From assembly GCA_022606425.2 (NCBI GenBank), contig JAHDVF020000022.1, positions 340,908 to 404,907 on the forward strand: 64,000 nt of DNA, read 5' to 3'. Below, piece by piece: positions 30,610-42,137 of the stretch. Numbering within the stretch: position 1 is the first letter of the stretch; each line of letters begins with the position of its first letter. The position numbers were made by a program, and so were the translations under genes. The notes under the pieces are model-generated. The model did not search any database. It saw nothing but the letters and a program-made list of their open reading frames with translations, and was not told the origin of the DNA. The stretch comes from Lepidostoma basale. Taxonomy: Eukaryota; Arthropoda; Insecta; Trichoptera; Lepidostomatidae.

Positions 30610-31965
30610 CAGAAAAGAGATCTCAAAGATATGTGGTAAATCTGTATATGATTGAGTGTCATATGCGGTGCGAATGAAATATTCTTACTTCGACTTTTTA
30701 ATCTGATTTTGGCATTCTATGATATTAGATTTAATTCAAATCCATCTAAGGTATCACAATATTGCCAGTTTTTTTATGTTACATTCTATCATTCATATAC
30801 CCAGGATTCATAAAAGTTCATCAACTGTCTTTATAGGGGGGTATTGACTGTTGACATTTCTGGGTTTATCGCTCAACAATAGATAAGACTACAATACGCT
30901 CCAGACTAACTAGATTAACTTTATTGGAAGTTTATTCGAATATGCGGGTCTATTATTTCTTGTCGCGCTGTATCATTTGTGTTTGTAAACTACGAGTATT
31001 TCTTTTAACCGTCGCGTTGCCATGTGGTCAATTGAGTTTCCACTGTCAATTTAAAGTTGATTTTCATAAAACCTATGGACCCTAATATTATAAAAAAAAT
31101 TGTAATCCTCCATTGAAGTGTTCTCAATATTTCGTAATAAAAAAAAAGCAAAAAATTACTTCCTTCATCCCAAAAAAAAATATTTTCTAAGACTGCCCTC
31201 ACCTTCATTCGTGTTAAGGTAGAATTTGTTTTGCTAATATTTACAACTTTATCAAAAGTGACAAATACTTACTCGCTGTTTTGAACGTATTATAAATTAT
31301 ATGTTTGACCTTTTCATAGGTACGTAATAATACCGACTGTGGAGGAAACGCAGCACGCAACTTAATAATATCAGAACTGTGAAAATATTAACACTTTACC
31401 AAAAGGGACAAATATTAATACGTACTCGTTGTCTTGAACGTACTATACGTTTTGCCTAGGTGCCTTTATCATACGTAAAATCTCGTAAAGTTTCGCCCCG
31501 CCGGCCGCCGGCCGCAAGATAAGTTTATACTTGGTGTCAGTCGCTCGTATGCTGTGACGCATTCCATATCAGAAATCGCATGGTTCCAGAAAAAAATTAA
31601 TAATGATATGTTTTTCAAATAATCCATGTATGTTATAGATATCGATCTATTCCTAATGAAATTCCCTACAAGATGACATAAATTAAATTTTGATTAATCG
31701 AGTCATATGCTTGATATTTAGATAAAGTTAACGGTAAACTGAATTTACCACATGGGAGCGAGCGTTTTGTTTTGAACACGGTACGTTAAGGGTTAAACCA
31801 ATCCTTATTTGTTCGCTTGTGTGGACAGAATATTCGCAAATTTTACACGATATTTTTTTCAACGTTCTCTAAAAATATTTTTTTACAAGCGCAATTTGAG
31901 TTTGAAAATAAAAGCTTTTTATAACTCTTTAATGACGTATTTTTCAATGTTTTTTTTATTTTTTT
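30610..31965. other. No gene; short inverted LINE-A echo at the left
   Basis: 30610-30690 repeats LINE-A words in the opposite orientation (GAGATCTCAAAGATATGTGG). The remaining 1.2 kb is AT-rich. A short GC patch (CCCCGCCGGCCGCCGGCCGC at about 31497) stands out but codes for nothing clear. Confidence 0.45.
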
Positions 31966-31969
31966 AGTT

Positions 31970-32345
31970 AAAACATTTTTTCTCATTTTAAAGCTTATTT
32001 TTCTCGACATGTTTCGAAGGTTTTACACTTATAATCGGAATAACGATATAGGCTGCTAAAACGATATAAACTTAGTTTTTAAGTTTACAATAGTGTTACC
32101 AGTCTGTCGATGCCAGCGAGCCTGGCGAAACCGGTCGCTGTTTACAATAGTTAAAAAACGTCGTTTTATTTAATTATTATTTAAAATGAACTTCCATCAA
32201 GAGATTTCAGTAAAATCATTTGATTATCTTAGTTTATATCGTTTAAAAACTTAGTTGATATCGTTTTTTCGATACTGAAGATAAACCTTCGAAACATGTC
32301 GAGAAAAATAAACTGAAAAGTGGTAAAACAGTATTTTAATTGATA
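31970..32345. repeat. Foldback element, hammerhead-like family G, split by a family F piece
   Basis: The left arm has TTCTCGACATGTTTCGAAGG at 32003. The right arm (32275-32310) reads CTGAAGA, T, AAACCTTC, GAAAC, ACATGT, C, then GAGAAAAATAA. Between them, 32090-32235 is one arm of family F (CAGTCTGTCGATGCCAGCGA ... ATCAAGAGATTTCAGT). Confidence 0.6.
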
Positions 32346-32634
32346 AAAACTTCTCCTTTTTATAAGTGATGGTCATGTTCGTGCATTCACATTTCTGCAA
32401 TTGAATGCCACGTCCATTAGACTATCACGCTGAAGTCCGTGAATATCCATTTATTGGTACTTTGTCTTACCCCAAATTCATATTTAATCAATATTTTTAT
32501 ATATTTGGTTTCGTAACGCCACAAAACTAATTATTATATGCTAAAGCACAAAACATATGTTTAAATATTTACTGTCAAGATAGTTTGGTTTTAAATTCTT
32601 ACATTTAACAAACACGTCTGTGGCGTTTCGGTAA

Positions 32635-32698
32635 ATGAGAACGTCTGTTTCCTAGAAGTTTTATTTTGTATCATGGGAATGACATGTTTCGCCTTGCG
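32635..32698 (-). repeat. Truncated hammerhead-like family A arm
   Basis: AAATGAGAACGTCTGTTTCC, TAGAAGTTTTATTTTG, GGGAATGACATGTTTCGCCT, then it stops at TTGCGAA and the telomeric tract begins. Confidence 0.55.
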
Positions 32699-32717
32699 AA
32701 CCTAACCTAACCTAACC
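32698..32717. repeat. Interstitial telomeric tract (CCTAA)n
   Basis: Three tandem CCTAA units (the complement of TTAGG, the common insect telomere repeat), ending in AACC and directly abutting a broken family A arm. Confidence 0.7.
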
Positions 32718-32744
32718 ATATAAAAATAACCATATAAAACAAAC

Positions 32745-33690
32745 AAACCATCACGTCGTTTCATCGCAGGGAAAGGCAGAGAGAATGGACCGCCACACTA
32801 CTCTATCGTGACACACCTCTCTAGCTTCCTCCTCATTCATATAACGATTCATACCGACTTCTAACATTACCAACCTTTGAAATTTGATTAATTTGGTCCA
32901 GCCATGTTTTTCTCGGTCTACCTCGACTCCGTACTCCATTTACATCGCTTACGTACCTACACTTTCTTGACCATTTTTTCATGCGCTCCATATGTCCGAA
33001 CCAACGCAGCGATCCTTTCAAAATTTTGTTCATAATATCTTCTTCCGCTTTACATTCTTTTCTTATATCAGCATTTGTGATTCTGTTGCACATCGTTCTA
33101 CCACAAATACGTCTTAGGGATATCATATCTGCCGCATTTATTTTTCTCTCGTCCTTGTTCTGTCAGTTCCATGCTTCGCTTCCATACATAAGGATTGGGA
33201 TCAGAATTCCATTGTGAACGGCCGTTTTCGCTTTCATTGATAAATTCTTGTTTCCAATATCTATTTTTAAAGCTCCATTCACATTGTTACCTGCACCAAC
33301 CCTTCTTTCCACGTCACTATCCGTTCGGCCTTGCTCTGTGACCATGCTTCCTAAAAACAAAAATTCACTCACTTGCTCCAAGTTCTTTTCGTTTATACTT
33401 ATGTTTAAAACTGTATTTGCTCTTCCCTTTCAAAAACTATCACCTTTGACTTTCCGACATTCATCATTAAATCGTTTGACTTGCATACCTCATACATTCT
33501 CGACACCAAGACTTGTAATTCGTCCGCATTATCCGCAACGAGAACGGCATCCTCCGCGTAGAGCAGATTATTTACAGACAAATCACTTATCTTAGCACCA
33601 GCATTTATTCCTTTCAGTTCTTTCATACACTTGTCCATGTACATATTGAACAACCATGGAGACATCACGCAGCCCTACTTAACACTCTTT
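32745..33690 (-). pseudogene. LINE-A reverse transcriptase C-terminal half
   Basis: The longest minus-strand copy. MMSPWLFNMYMDKCMKELKG and LLYAEDAVLVAD are RT motifs, the second a decayed YADD box in which the first Asp is Glu. FLFLGSMVTEQGRTDSDVER, MKAKTAVHNGILIPILMYGS, RRICGRTMCNRIT, GSLRWFGHMERM and GRPRKTWLDQINQIS follow in order. It ends with AFPCDETT before the stop, then GATGGTTTG. Four frame changes are needed, so it is dead. The opposite end stops within the RT palm. Confidence 0.85.
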
Positions 33691-33874
33691 GTGATATCGA
33701 ACCAGGCCGCGATGCCCCCATTTTAATATAACATTTTATAATAGCTTGGCAAGGTGAAATATGACATTAAATACACTAAAACTACTAAAAATCAGACGTT
33801 TACCGATTTTGGAAACTGAAGTTTCTTGGTCTAAATACTGTAGAATAAAAATGAAAATTTTATTGTTAATACTT

Positions 33875-34100
33875 CTTATTCTTCTTCAATGGCCCTACAG
33901 CCCATATCAAGCCTTAGACTCCATTATTCTTTGTCTTTAACTTCTCCTGTCCTTCGCTTCGACCATCCAATCTGACACTCCCAACAATTTCGCTCAATAT
34001 CTACCAACATCACCCTCCCATCGCAGCCCTGGTCGTCTAATTGGCCATCTACCACCTGGGTGACACTCCAGCATCCTTTTTATGGTTCGCGATGACGGCA
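33875..34100 (-). pseudogene. LINE family D 3' end
   Basis: The minus strand has a decayed PGGGRPIGRPRLRWED-like stretch and a VEAKDRRS...LESKA region, then CGATATGGGCTGTAGGGCCA and a GAAGAA tail, as in the better copy at 52139. Confidence 0.6.
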
Positions 34101-34104
34101 TCCT

Positions 34105-34660
34105 ATATTATTAATACATATAAGATAATTTGCTATCTTCTAAAAAACTAATAGAAGCTGGTGATATTTTACGTTTAAGGAGTAATTCAATAATTGTGTT
34201 TTAATACAATATTTTTATTTATTTATTGATCATTTACCAAGTACATGGTTTTAATATTTCCCAACTGAGGTAAATCGCAGGCATTTTGGTTACAAAACTC
34301 ATCCCTCAATTTCGTCACAAAAATTTGATTTCTTAAATACGAGTATTTAGAAATGTAAGTTCTAATTTTTTTTCGAACTCCATTATTTTAAATTATTTAT
34401 TTATTTATTTACCATTTATATTTTTCTAAAATCGTGATCTCACGTGGCCGACATTCAATATTTGATTGATATGTGAATGTTAAGGAAGCGAGAGAAGTAA
34501 GTCAGGAAAGAACAGTGTTCGATATTCAATTTTGAATAGTATTATATATTTATTCAAAAACAAACATATAGCCAACAAAATTAATCCAAATTGTTAACAA
34601 AAAAGCATTTTAATTAAATAAAGAAATTAGAGAATTACACATTCCCGGACAATTTTTGGA
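34105..34660. other. AT-rich stretch with LINE-A scraps
   Basis: 34435-34520 holds two LINE-A pieces in opposite orientation (CACGTGGCCGACATTCAATA, then GAAGCGAGAGAAGTAAGTCA). Otherwise nothing. Confidence 0.45.
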
Positions 34661-34664
34661 GATC

Positions 34665-34905
34665 GGGCTTTCGCAGTGGCAGGTCCGTCCGCCTGGAATA
34701 TGCTTCCTGCACGCCTCAGATGCATTGACAATCAGACAGATTTTAAATCTCACCTAAAAAAACACATTTTCTAAATATCGCATAAAATGTAAACAACGGT
34801 TACCTGATTGCTGGTGTCACATGCAGCTCTAATGGCTTAAAAAACATTGTCAAAGCGCCCTTGAGGTGAGCTATTCACGAAAACGGCGCTATACAAATGA
34901 GCCTA

Positions 34906-34951
<46 letters not shown>

Positions 34952-34955
34952 TCTG
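34665..34955 (+). pseudogene. CR1-like LINE 3' end
   Basis: An intact final stretch of frame: FGDRAFAVAGPSAWNMLPAR, RCIDNQTDFKSHLKKHIF, stop. A spacer follows, then the nested 3' stem-loop (AGCGCC at 34854 with GGCGCT at 34885; inner GTGA/TCAC) and an (ATT)n tail of about 14 units. This copy is among the youngest of the family here. Confidence 0.85.
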
Positions 34956-35420
34956 AGGGAAGTCTAGCTATCGTGAAAAATGTATACATCCGAAGAGATG
35001 CAATTAAGCATTACCCTACCAGATAATTACTAGGGATAAATAAAGTCAAATCATTCGAAATGTCCGTGTTATGTATTCGGCCACGAATTAATTGAAGAAG
35101 AAAAAAAAACTCAAATTAATGAGTCTACTTTCCTATTATAGTTAGTCGAGCATACTTCTTAAGAATTGAAGTTGTGAAAATTGTTTGGCTGCTGATCCAT
35201 GATTCATGGAGTGGAAAGCGGAATATTTGTGAAGAAATGGAACGGACCTGTATAATTTTTAGGTTTCCAAACAATTCGATTATAAATCGACAAAGTTCAA
35301 CGATAATCTGTCACATATCGATTAAATATTTGCATACAATAGTTTTTGTTGTTTTTTTTATTATTATTTTCATCTTTTATTTTTAAATTTAATTACTTGG
35401 AACATCATTTTACATCGTAA
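34956..35420. other. AT-rich stretch, nothing recognised
   Basis: No supported feature. Confidence 0.45.
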
Positions 35421-35424
35421 ACTT

Positions 35425-35890
35425 CCTCAACCTCTGAATGGACCTCCACACTTTTATTTCCTGACATACTTCTGTCGTTCCTTTACATTCATATATCGTG
35501 TCATGCACGCCCGTCGATTTCTCCGACTCCTTGTGTGGCCGACATTTAATATTTGGTTATTTTGATCGTGCCACATTTGCCTCAGTCTTACTCTATTTCT
35601 TGTTCATTTTACATTGTTAATACATTGTATATTTTTTCGCCATTCTTTCATCGTTAATTCTTTCCATGTGTCCGAACCATCTTAATGCCCTTTCATTATT
35701 TTTTCTTAACACCTTAATTCGTTCTGTATACACTTCTTATGTACAATTGACACTGTCACATTCTTGCACATTTTCACATAGATCTAATTTCTAGTGCATT
35801 TATTTTACTTTCATCCTTCATCCTCCACTTCCATACACAAGGGTCGGCACAATAACATTATTGTGCACTGGCATCTTAGTTTTGTTTTAT
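35425..35890 (-). pseudogene. LINE-A 3' end, decayed
   Basis: Minus-strand words in LINE-A order: AAATAAAAGTGTGGAGGTCC, GGAGTCGGAGAAATCGACGG, CATGGAAAGAATTAACGATG. The terminal hairpin region is lost. Confidence 0.65.
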
Positions 35891-35894
35891 ATAG

Positions 35895-36285
35895 ACTTTT
35901 ATTTGCGATGACAACTCAGAACAATTCAAGGATAATTTGTCACGTATCAATTTAGTATTAAAAAAAATTCAGTGTTTTTATTTTTGTTACGTTTTATTTT
36001 ACATATAAATATTAGGAATTTCATTTTACATCGTAAACGTAGGTTACATCATAAATTTTCCTTACTATCTTCAATGTGTGAATAAAATAAAGTTATAGAT
36101 GAATCCAAACAAAACAAAATACCGATACTACGAATAGAATAACTTTGACGTCACTAATGATGTTGTTTTAGTCTAATTTAAAATATGTATTTTTTTTCCT
36201 CAATTTTCGTGTTTTTTTTAATTGTTTAGCTTTGGTTTCACGAATATGTGTATTATAGTTATGTGTGCTCTAAAAAACTTGATAA
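35895..36285. other. AT-rich stretch, nothing recognised
   Basis: No supported feature. Confidence 0.45.
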
Positions 36286-36289
36286 TTAG

Positions 36290-36485
36290 ATAATCCATTC
36301 TTTCGGCGGAAACGCTATGATACTTCAACATTCTTAGCTGTTAAATTTGGAACACTGTTGTAATATCGTGATTTATTTATTTAATTTCTGTGAAATTGTC
36401 ATCAGGTGTTACAAACAACGGATGTTTGTAATGCCTGTCGAAACAGATAATTTCATAGAATCTAAATAAATAAATAGTATTTATT
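36290..36485. repeat. Foldback repeat, hammerhead-like family B, degenerate
   Basis: GGCGGAAACGCTATGATACT and TCAACATTC (outer end), then GTCATCAGGTGTTACAAACA and TGTTTGTAATGCCTGTCGAAAC. The hammerhead-like core survives only in part. Confidence 0.5.
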
Positions 36486-36534
36486 GTTACTTGAACAATG
36501 ATATAAAACTCCATATTAAATAATTAATAAACTT

Positions 36535-36930
36535 ACTAACTAACTAACCATCACGCCATCTCTCCGAAGGGGTAGGCAGAAAGAATGGACTGCCACACTT
36601 TTCTTTCCTGACATATTTCTCTCGCTTCCTCAACATTCATACATCGTGTCATGCACGCGCGTCGATTTCTCTGACTCCTCACATGGCCGACATTCAATAT
36701 TTGATTATTTGATCGTGCCACGTTTTCCTCGGTCTTCCTCTATTTTTGGTTCCATTTACATCGTTAACATATACTTTTTTTACCATTCTTTCCATGTTTC
36801 TAAACCATCTTAACGATCTTTTCATTATTTTGTTCATAACACCATCATTTGCACGGCATCCATTTCTTAGATTTTTATTCGACACTATCATACACAGAGT
36901 ATCCACACATTCGTCTAAAAGATATTAAAT
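36535..36930 (-). pseudogene. LINE-A 3' end
   Basis: The minus strand encodes MNKIMKRSLRWFRNMERMVK and KVYVNDVNGTKNRGRPRKTW. It ends with CTACCCCTTCGGAGAGATGG, GATGGTTAGTTAGTTAGT. Confidence 0.8.
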
Positions 36931-37080
36931 AATTACAAACGAAAATATACGTTTTCTAGAAGTTTTATTATTATTGTTGCCTTTAATGCCTGTAATGACT
37001 TACACAGGCGAAACATGTCATTCGCATAAATTATAAAAGAACTTCTAGAAAACAAACGTTTTCATTTGTATTAATTAAAC
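36931..37080. repeat. Foldback element, hammerhead-like family A
   Basis: Outer arms ACGAAAATATACGTTTTCTA / TAGAAAACAAACGTTTTCAT. The plus arm reads AATGACT, TACACAGGC, GAAAC, ACATGT, C. The upstream box is lost. Confidence 0.55.
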
Positions 37081-37084
37081 AGTT

Positions 37085-37630
37085 GATGTCGTAACAATTC
37101 TTTGACGAATCATTTTTTCCCCTCTACAATTTTCTATACAAACTAGATGGATATAACGAGTATATCTTCTTGAAAATTATTTCTTGCTAATTAGTATTGG
37201 AATTAGTATCTTCTTGAGAAAAGCAATTAGTATTTTTGTACGTCCAAATGACACTGTTTTGATCAGGCAATTATTTTTGGTATTTTGTGAACTTGTTGGC
37301 CTCGTATAAGAGTAACTGATTGCTAATCCTCCAAGTTGTTTTTCATGCCTCTATGCATTTAATATATTTCAATCATATGCCTGGTTAATGGTGTAAATCG
37401 TCATTACGATTATTTTATAACGCAATAACATAAATAACCATCTATGTGAATGCAAAAATCTTATTTCAATCTTTTACATGGCTATTTTTTGGTAGAAAAA
37501 AAAATATTTCGTCTATATTCGCCATCACTTTGTGTTGTGGGTTTACATTTGAATAACTTTTTAAAAACCACGCACTGTATTGTCTGTAAACATTAAATAA
37601 ATACGTAGTCAGAAATACATTATTTTTTAT
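37085..37630. other. AT-rich stretch, nothing recognised
   Basis: No supported feature. Confidence 0.45.
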
Positions 37631-37635
37631 CGAAG

Positions 37636-37637
37636 TA

Positions 37638-37668
<31 letters not shown>

Positions 37669-37870
37669 TTGATAGATCTGACGATCTGTGACACAGAAAT
37701 CATATCTCGTCGGATGATGAGATCCAGCTGTCCCTCCATCTCTTAGGCGGTCTTCCAGGTGGGCGGTGTCTGGAAGGAATTTCATAGGCGGCTGTATATG
37801 CGAGTCTGTCACCATCCATTCGGGCTACATGGTCCCTCCAGTATCTTCTTCTGGATCTACTCCACTGAAC
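37636..37870 (-). pseudogene. LINE 3' end with (GAA)n tail, LINE-B relative
   Basis: The minus strand shows a MDGDRLAYTAAYEIPS stretch, then RHRPPGRPPKRWRDSW across a frame change, followed by a (GAA)n tail of about 11 units. The GRPPKRW motif links it to LINE-B. Confidence 0.55.
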
Positions 37871-38124
37871 GAAGTAACACTTATATATTTTTTTCTCGAT
37901 CCTTGATTATTGCTAACATTGTATTAAGCCATATCAATTTCCTTAAATACCGCGTTCTACACCATTAACTCTGGTATATAATCTGCTACTTGTTTGATGA
38001 TGACAAGGTGAAAGATCTCATTTCTGTAAAATATAATTACACTTCTTGAAAATATACGTTTTCATCCATATTAATTAAACTTCATCGATTTTTTTTTCAT
38101 TTATTATTATTATCTATTTTTTCT

Positions 38125-38325
38125 TCTTAAAGTGCCCTGTCAGGTCTCCCCGACGTTGGCGATCACTCTGGTAAACTCTTCCCTATCCTGCCCTGCCCGG
38201 AATAGCTCCTCCACAGTTCCGATTCCCGTCCATTCCCTCACATTGCGCAGCCAAGAGATCTGTCTTCTCTCTGCCCCCCTGCGGCCCTCTATTTTTCCCT
38301 TCAAAATTAGATTATCTAATTTACG
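38125..38325 (-). pseudogene. LINE family C fragment
   Basis: The minus strand gives LILKGKIEGRRGAERRQISW, LRNVREWTGI and VEELFRAGQDREE, the tail of family C. The 5' part is truncated. Confidence 0.7.
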
Positions 38326-38454
38326 TTATACATATATTTTGATGTGAAGAAACTCCATCAGCTTGTAAAGCAACTTATTCTAGGAAGCCACTAGATGCTT
38401 TTAATATTACAGTATCCCTCATACATGACATCACAATTATAAATAAGCTTATCA

Positions 38455-38640
38455 GAAATCATCAGGTGTTACAATATATTGTCAACATAGGTTGACGAAA
38501 AAGCTGTCTCGAAAAATAAAAATACAGCTGCGATATATAAAACAAAGTTTTTTTTTAATTTAAAAGTTTGTAATGTTGAAGTATCATAGTGTTTCGGCCA
38601 AAGCAATGAACTATTTAATAAATAAGCTTGTATAGCACAC
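38455..38640 (+). repeat. Hammerhead-like family B unit
   Basis: ATCATCAGGTGTTACAATAT, then GTCAACATAGGTTGAC, GAAAAAGCTGTC, then the outer end TTGAAGTATCATAGTGTTTC and GGCCAAAGCAATGAAC. Stem II is perfect, but the GAAAC box has an A for C and the upstream box is deleted. Confidence 0.55.
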
Positions 38641-38644
38641 GTGA

Positions 38645-39240
38645 ACTGGAAGAGAATTTTTTTGATCTTATATAGATAAAATTTACAGCGATTTTGCCAG
38701 GAAAGAATCTAACAAGCGATCTGTAAATTATTTAGATAATTTTATTTGTATATTATTATGCTAAAATAATAATTTTATGTCACGCATTATTTTTGTGAAA
38801 CGCTTTATAAAAATATATCTTCGGAGATGCTCTCTTGTAAAAAGCTCGTAATTTGAAATATAATTCGGCTCCCATCAAGGGCGCATAGGGGCTGTATCTG
38901 ACACTAACGATCAGCTGTTGGTTGTTTATATTTTATGTGATATTTTTAAGGTGGGTTTTTAAGTTATATTTAAAATCAGTCGGATTGTCAATGCATTTTA
39001 CTCGATCTGGGGGCGTGAAAGCCCTATAGTACGGGTGCTAAGATTTGGTTGAGTCAGTCTCCCTATAGCTGAGGAGTTTTCGGATCGAAGCATAAATTGG
39101 TACGAATAAGGATTATCAGTAATATAATAGTAATAAATAACGTTTTTTACCTGAAACATTAATCTTAAATTTCTTTTTTATGTTCATTTTTCTGCCTAGT
39201 TTTCGCTTCCCAATAATAGTTACCCAATAATAGTTACCTA
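38645..39240. other. AT-rich stretch, nothing recognised
   Basis: No supported feature. Confidence 0.45.
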
Positions 39241-39244
39241 ATAA

Positions 39245-39700
39245 TTTCTTCTTCGAGTGCCCTATCGGGTCCTCCAAACGTTGGCGACCACCTCGGCGAA
39301 CCGGTCCCTGTCGTCTGTCCTGCGCCGCTTGGAACAGCTCCTCCACACTTCGGATGCCGGTCCACTCCCTCACGTTTCGCAGCCAGGACATCTGTCTCCT
39401 ACTGGGCCCTCGGCATCCCTCAATTTTCCCCTCCAATATCAGTTGGAGAAGGTGGTACTTTTCCCCACGCAGTACATGACCCAGATGTTGAAATCTTCCG
39501 AACCTTGATAGTTGATAACAGTTCCCTATCAACTCTAGCTCACCTCAGGACTACGGTATTGGTAACCATGTCTGTCCAGGGAATTCTGAGCATTCGGCGA
39601 TAGAACCACATTTCAAATGCTTCCAGTCTGTTCATTGAGTTGACTTTTAAGGTCCACGTTTTACATCCATACAATAAAACAGATTCTGCATTTTATCTCT
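39245..39700 (-). pseudogene. LINE family C 3' end, longest copy
   Basis: The minus strand runs LLYGCKTWTLKVNSMNRLEA, FEMWFYRRMLRIPWTDM, then GHVLRGEKYHLLQLILEGKI, GCRGPSRRQMSWLRNVREW and VEELFQAAQDRRQ. Stop and frame changes lie near 39535. Confidence 0.75.
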
Positions 39701-39739
39701 ACATCTGGGTCATGAGATTGTGTTAGTAATCTCCTGAGA

Positions 39740-39840
39740 TATTTAAGGTGGTTAAATACAACGTGTTTTATTATTTTATATCTATAAGTTTAAAATGTCT
39801 AACCACAAAGTGAGTGCGTTTTATTAGAAGTTTTAGCCAA
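39740..39840. repeat. Family C foldback outer end
   Basis: GTGGTTAAATACAACGTGTT and TAACCACAAAGTGAGTGCGT match the outer arms at 21850-21915. No core present. Confidence 0.5.
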
Positions 39841-39949
39841 AAGAATATTGTGTTTACTAAGCATCACTATACATTTTTAGATAATATTATTAAACACGTG
39901 ACTGAACGGGAAAAAGCACGTTGAAATATAGAATTTAGCGGCAGTACTG

Positions 39950-40260
39950 ACAAACATACAACGAATGTATGAATAGTATTTATGTATAATAATAGAATAC
40001 CTAACGTCGAATTATATCTCTTGAAAAGTGTGCAGGGCGGATCAATGCATTATGAAAATAATAATTAGAAGGTCACTAAATTTTTTTGAACAAATGGGAC
40101 ACGAAATCGAGTAAAACAAGTAAATATCGTTAACAAATAATTCAATTTTAATTGCAGGCCATTTACAAAGTTGGAAAAATACACGTGCATTTACTAATGT
40201 TGATGATACTGGATACGCCTGTTAGTCTCTTTGCCTAAGCCTTTGGGGAATCAACATGAT
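39950..40260 (+). pseudogene. Possible ancient LINE-A copy
   Basis: Words such as TAATAGAATACCTAACGTCG, TGCATTATGAAAATAATAAT and AGGTCACTAAATTTTTTTGA follow LINE-A order (YNRI..., MKKI..., RSLKWF) with heavy decay. Confidence 0.35.
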
Positions 40261-40264
40261 AGTT

Positions 40265-40800
40265 TACTTTTATAATGTAAATTTAAAATTCACACACATT
40301 GAGAATTAATTATATATTTTTTAACGTTTTTTGTAGTTTCATATTATACATAGCCATCTGGTGATATTACGGTGTTTCTAGATTTCGGAACTAAGCTCGG
40401 CTTAAGACTATTATTTTAGCGTTTGAAATTCGCGATTCGCATGAACGGAAAGCTTGTTGGCATCCCGAAATAGAATTAAATTTATCTTACATTTTATCTG
40501 TTCAGAACAAGAGAACTGAGCTCGAAGGACCGTTCATAATAACTTCTGGGTTTGATAGAGGAAACAAAAAGAGACGAGACTTCACAATAGTATTGTTTTA
40601 ATTTATTTTTGTGACTTCTTAGAATTTCGTTCTTCAAAAACAATTTTGTGCCCATTTAGATTGATGGGTAATAAAAATAATATATTTTAATAATTCATTA
40701 ATATTCATTACCCAAGAATTTCAACGTTGGTGTAAGTGTAAGGACGTGAGCCACTACTTGAATAACTTCAATGCTGTACCGATTTCACTTGCTAAGGTTA
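40265..40800. other. AT-rich stretch, nothing recognised
   Basis: No supported feature. Confidence 0.45.
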
Positions 40801-40804
40801 TTTG

Positions 40805-41110
40805 AGTGAAATGAATATATTCTATTCGTTCATGGACCAGTAGCCCAATGTACCTCACAGACCTTTGTAAGCTCATTGACTCGAATCCTCGGCAGACAAT
40901 CCTACTCTTGAATCTGGAAATATATTTCTTATCTCACGGCATTAGTTCGTGTTTTAGAAATTGCAGGACCGGTGGCGTGAAATAATCTGTCTTATTATAT
41001 TCGAAACCATGACAGCGTAGGAGTTTTCAGTATTTCTTTTAAGGATATCTCTCTGGCGCTTTGTAGCTGCCTGGCCCATTTAAAATGGCACCCTTATTTA
41101 AAATAATTCT
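40805..41110 (+). pseudogene. CR1-like LINE fragment
   Basis: MYLTDLCKLIDSNPRQTILL corresponds to QYLTELCKLIDLNPRQSTLR at 15660. It continues through a decayed AGPVAWN-like segment to RSFQYFF. Many stops. Confidence 0.65.
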
Positions 41111-41337
41111 ATAAGGACTGAGTACTCCATCTGAGTTTTATTAGATTTATAAATCAAATTTGTGAATAAAATATTAATTTTAGTGATAACAACTACGCTT
41201 AGTTTTAGTGATATTAATTAACAAACAAATTATGTAAAATTCCAAATAATTGACATTTTTTTTGTATACAAACGCATCATGTAAATATCCTTAAGCGGAT
41301 ACATCCCCCGAAGATGGTCGCCACATGTGCCAACCCG

Positions 41338-41705
41338 AGTCTTCTTCTTTCTCTTTGCCATTTTCGACTTTAAACGGGGTCGGCACTCCTAAAGCGATTT
41401 CTCTAGGACGCTCTGTCTTAGGTTAGCTCTCTGTTGAGTCTTCACTTAATGAGAGTGGCCTTGACCAATGACACCATGTCACCAAAGGCCGTCCTTTACT
41501 CCTCTGGACTGTTATGATTCAAAGGGCAGACTTTATGTGGTCGTCTTGGCACATGATGTGGTCAAACCATCTTGATTTGGCTTCGTCAACCTTACCTAGT
41601 ATAAGGGTTACCTTAAAACTACCCTGCATATGCTCGCTGCGGATTTTATCCAATAAAGTTACGCCTCCAGTCCACCTGAGTATCATTTCAGTCACGTGGA
41701 GTTAG
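41338..41705 (-). pseudogene. LINE family E 3' end with 13-bp target duplication
   Basis: The exact direct repeat ATGTGCCAACCCG flanks it (41325-41337 and 41706-41718). The minus strand encodes MILRWTGGVTLLDKIRSEHM, KVDEAKSRWFDHIM and a decayed basic tail, and ends in a GAAGA-rich tail at the left. This is a 5'-truncated insertion typical of target-primed reverse transcription. Confidence 0.75.
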
Positions 41706-41718
41706 ATGTGCCAACCCG

Positions 41719-42115
41719 TGTGTCCGGTGACTTGTTTTGTATCAGGAAGATTTATGAGGAGAACGTGCCCGTGCCGTGATATTTGTGATTTTTTATATCT
41801 CTGCGGGGCGGTCTGTCAGATGATGCATGGAATGGTACCAGCTTGTATATCGGAACTCTATATCACAGAGAACCTGAATGCGACTAATTGCGATCAGCAA
41901 TGTCTGCTGCGATGGGCAGATTGTCTGAGCCGACACGCTGTCCTCTTACATTTTTTTGGACCGAGCCTTTGCCGAACAAGGGCCGGTCACCGGCCCTTAA
42001 ATAATCTTCCCGGAGACCTCAAGGGCTTTAAGAGCCTGTTACTTGAGATAGATACGTTTATTTTTAACTAATTTATAACATGGAGTATTTTCTACGGCGC
42101 TATTGATCTGATTTA
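41719..42115 (+). pseudogene. CR1-like LINE 3' end
   Basis: MMHGMVPACISELYITENLN is the end of the RT domain. FFGPSLCRTRAGHRP is a decayed FGDRAFAVAGPSAWN segment. TTTTCTACGGCGCT near 42090 is a relic of the 3' stem-loop. Family E is inserted just upstream. Confidence 0.7.
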
Positions 42116-42137
42116 TACATAAAAATGACTTATTTAT

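Noticed and set aside
37627..37815. ORF ending in poly-Lys
   Set aside because: The Lys run is the (GAA)n tail of a LINE read through.
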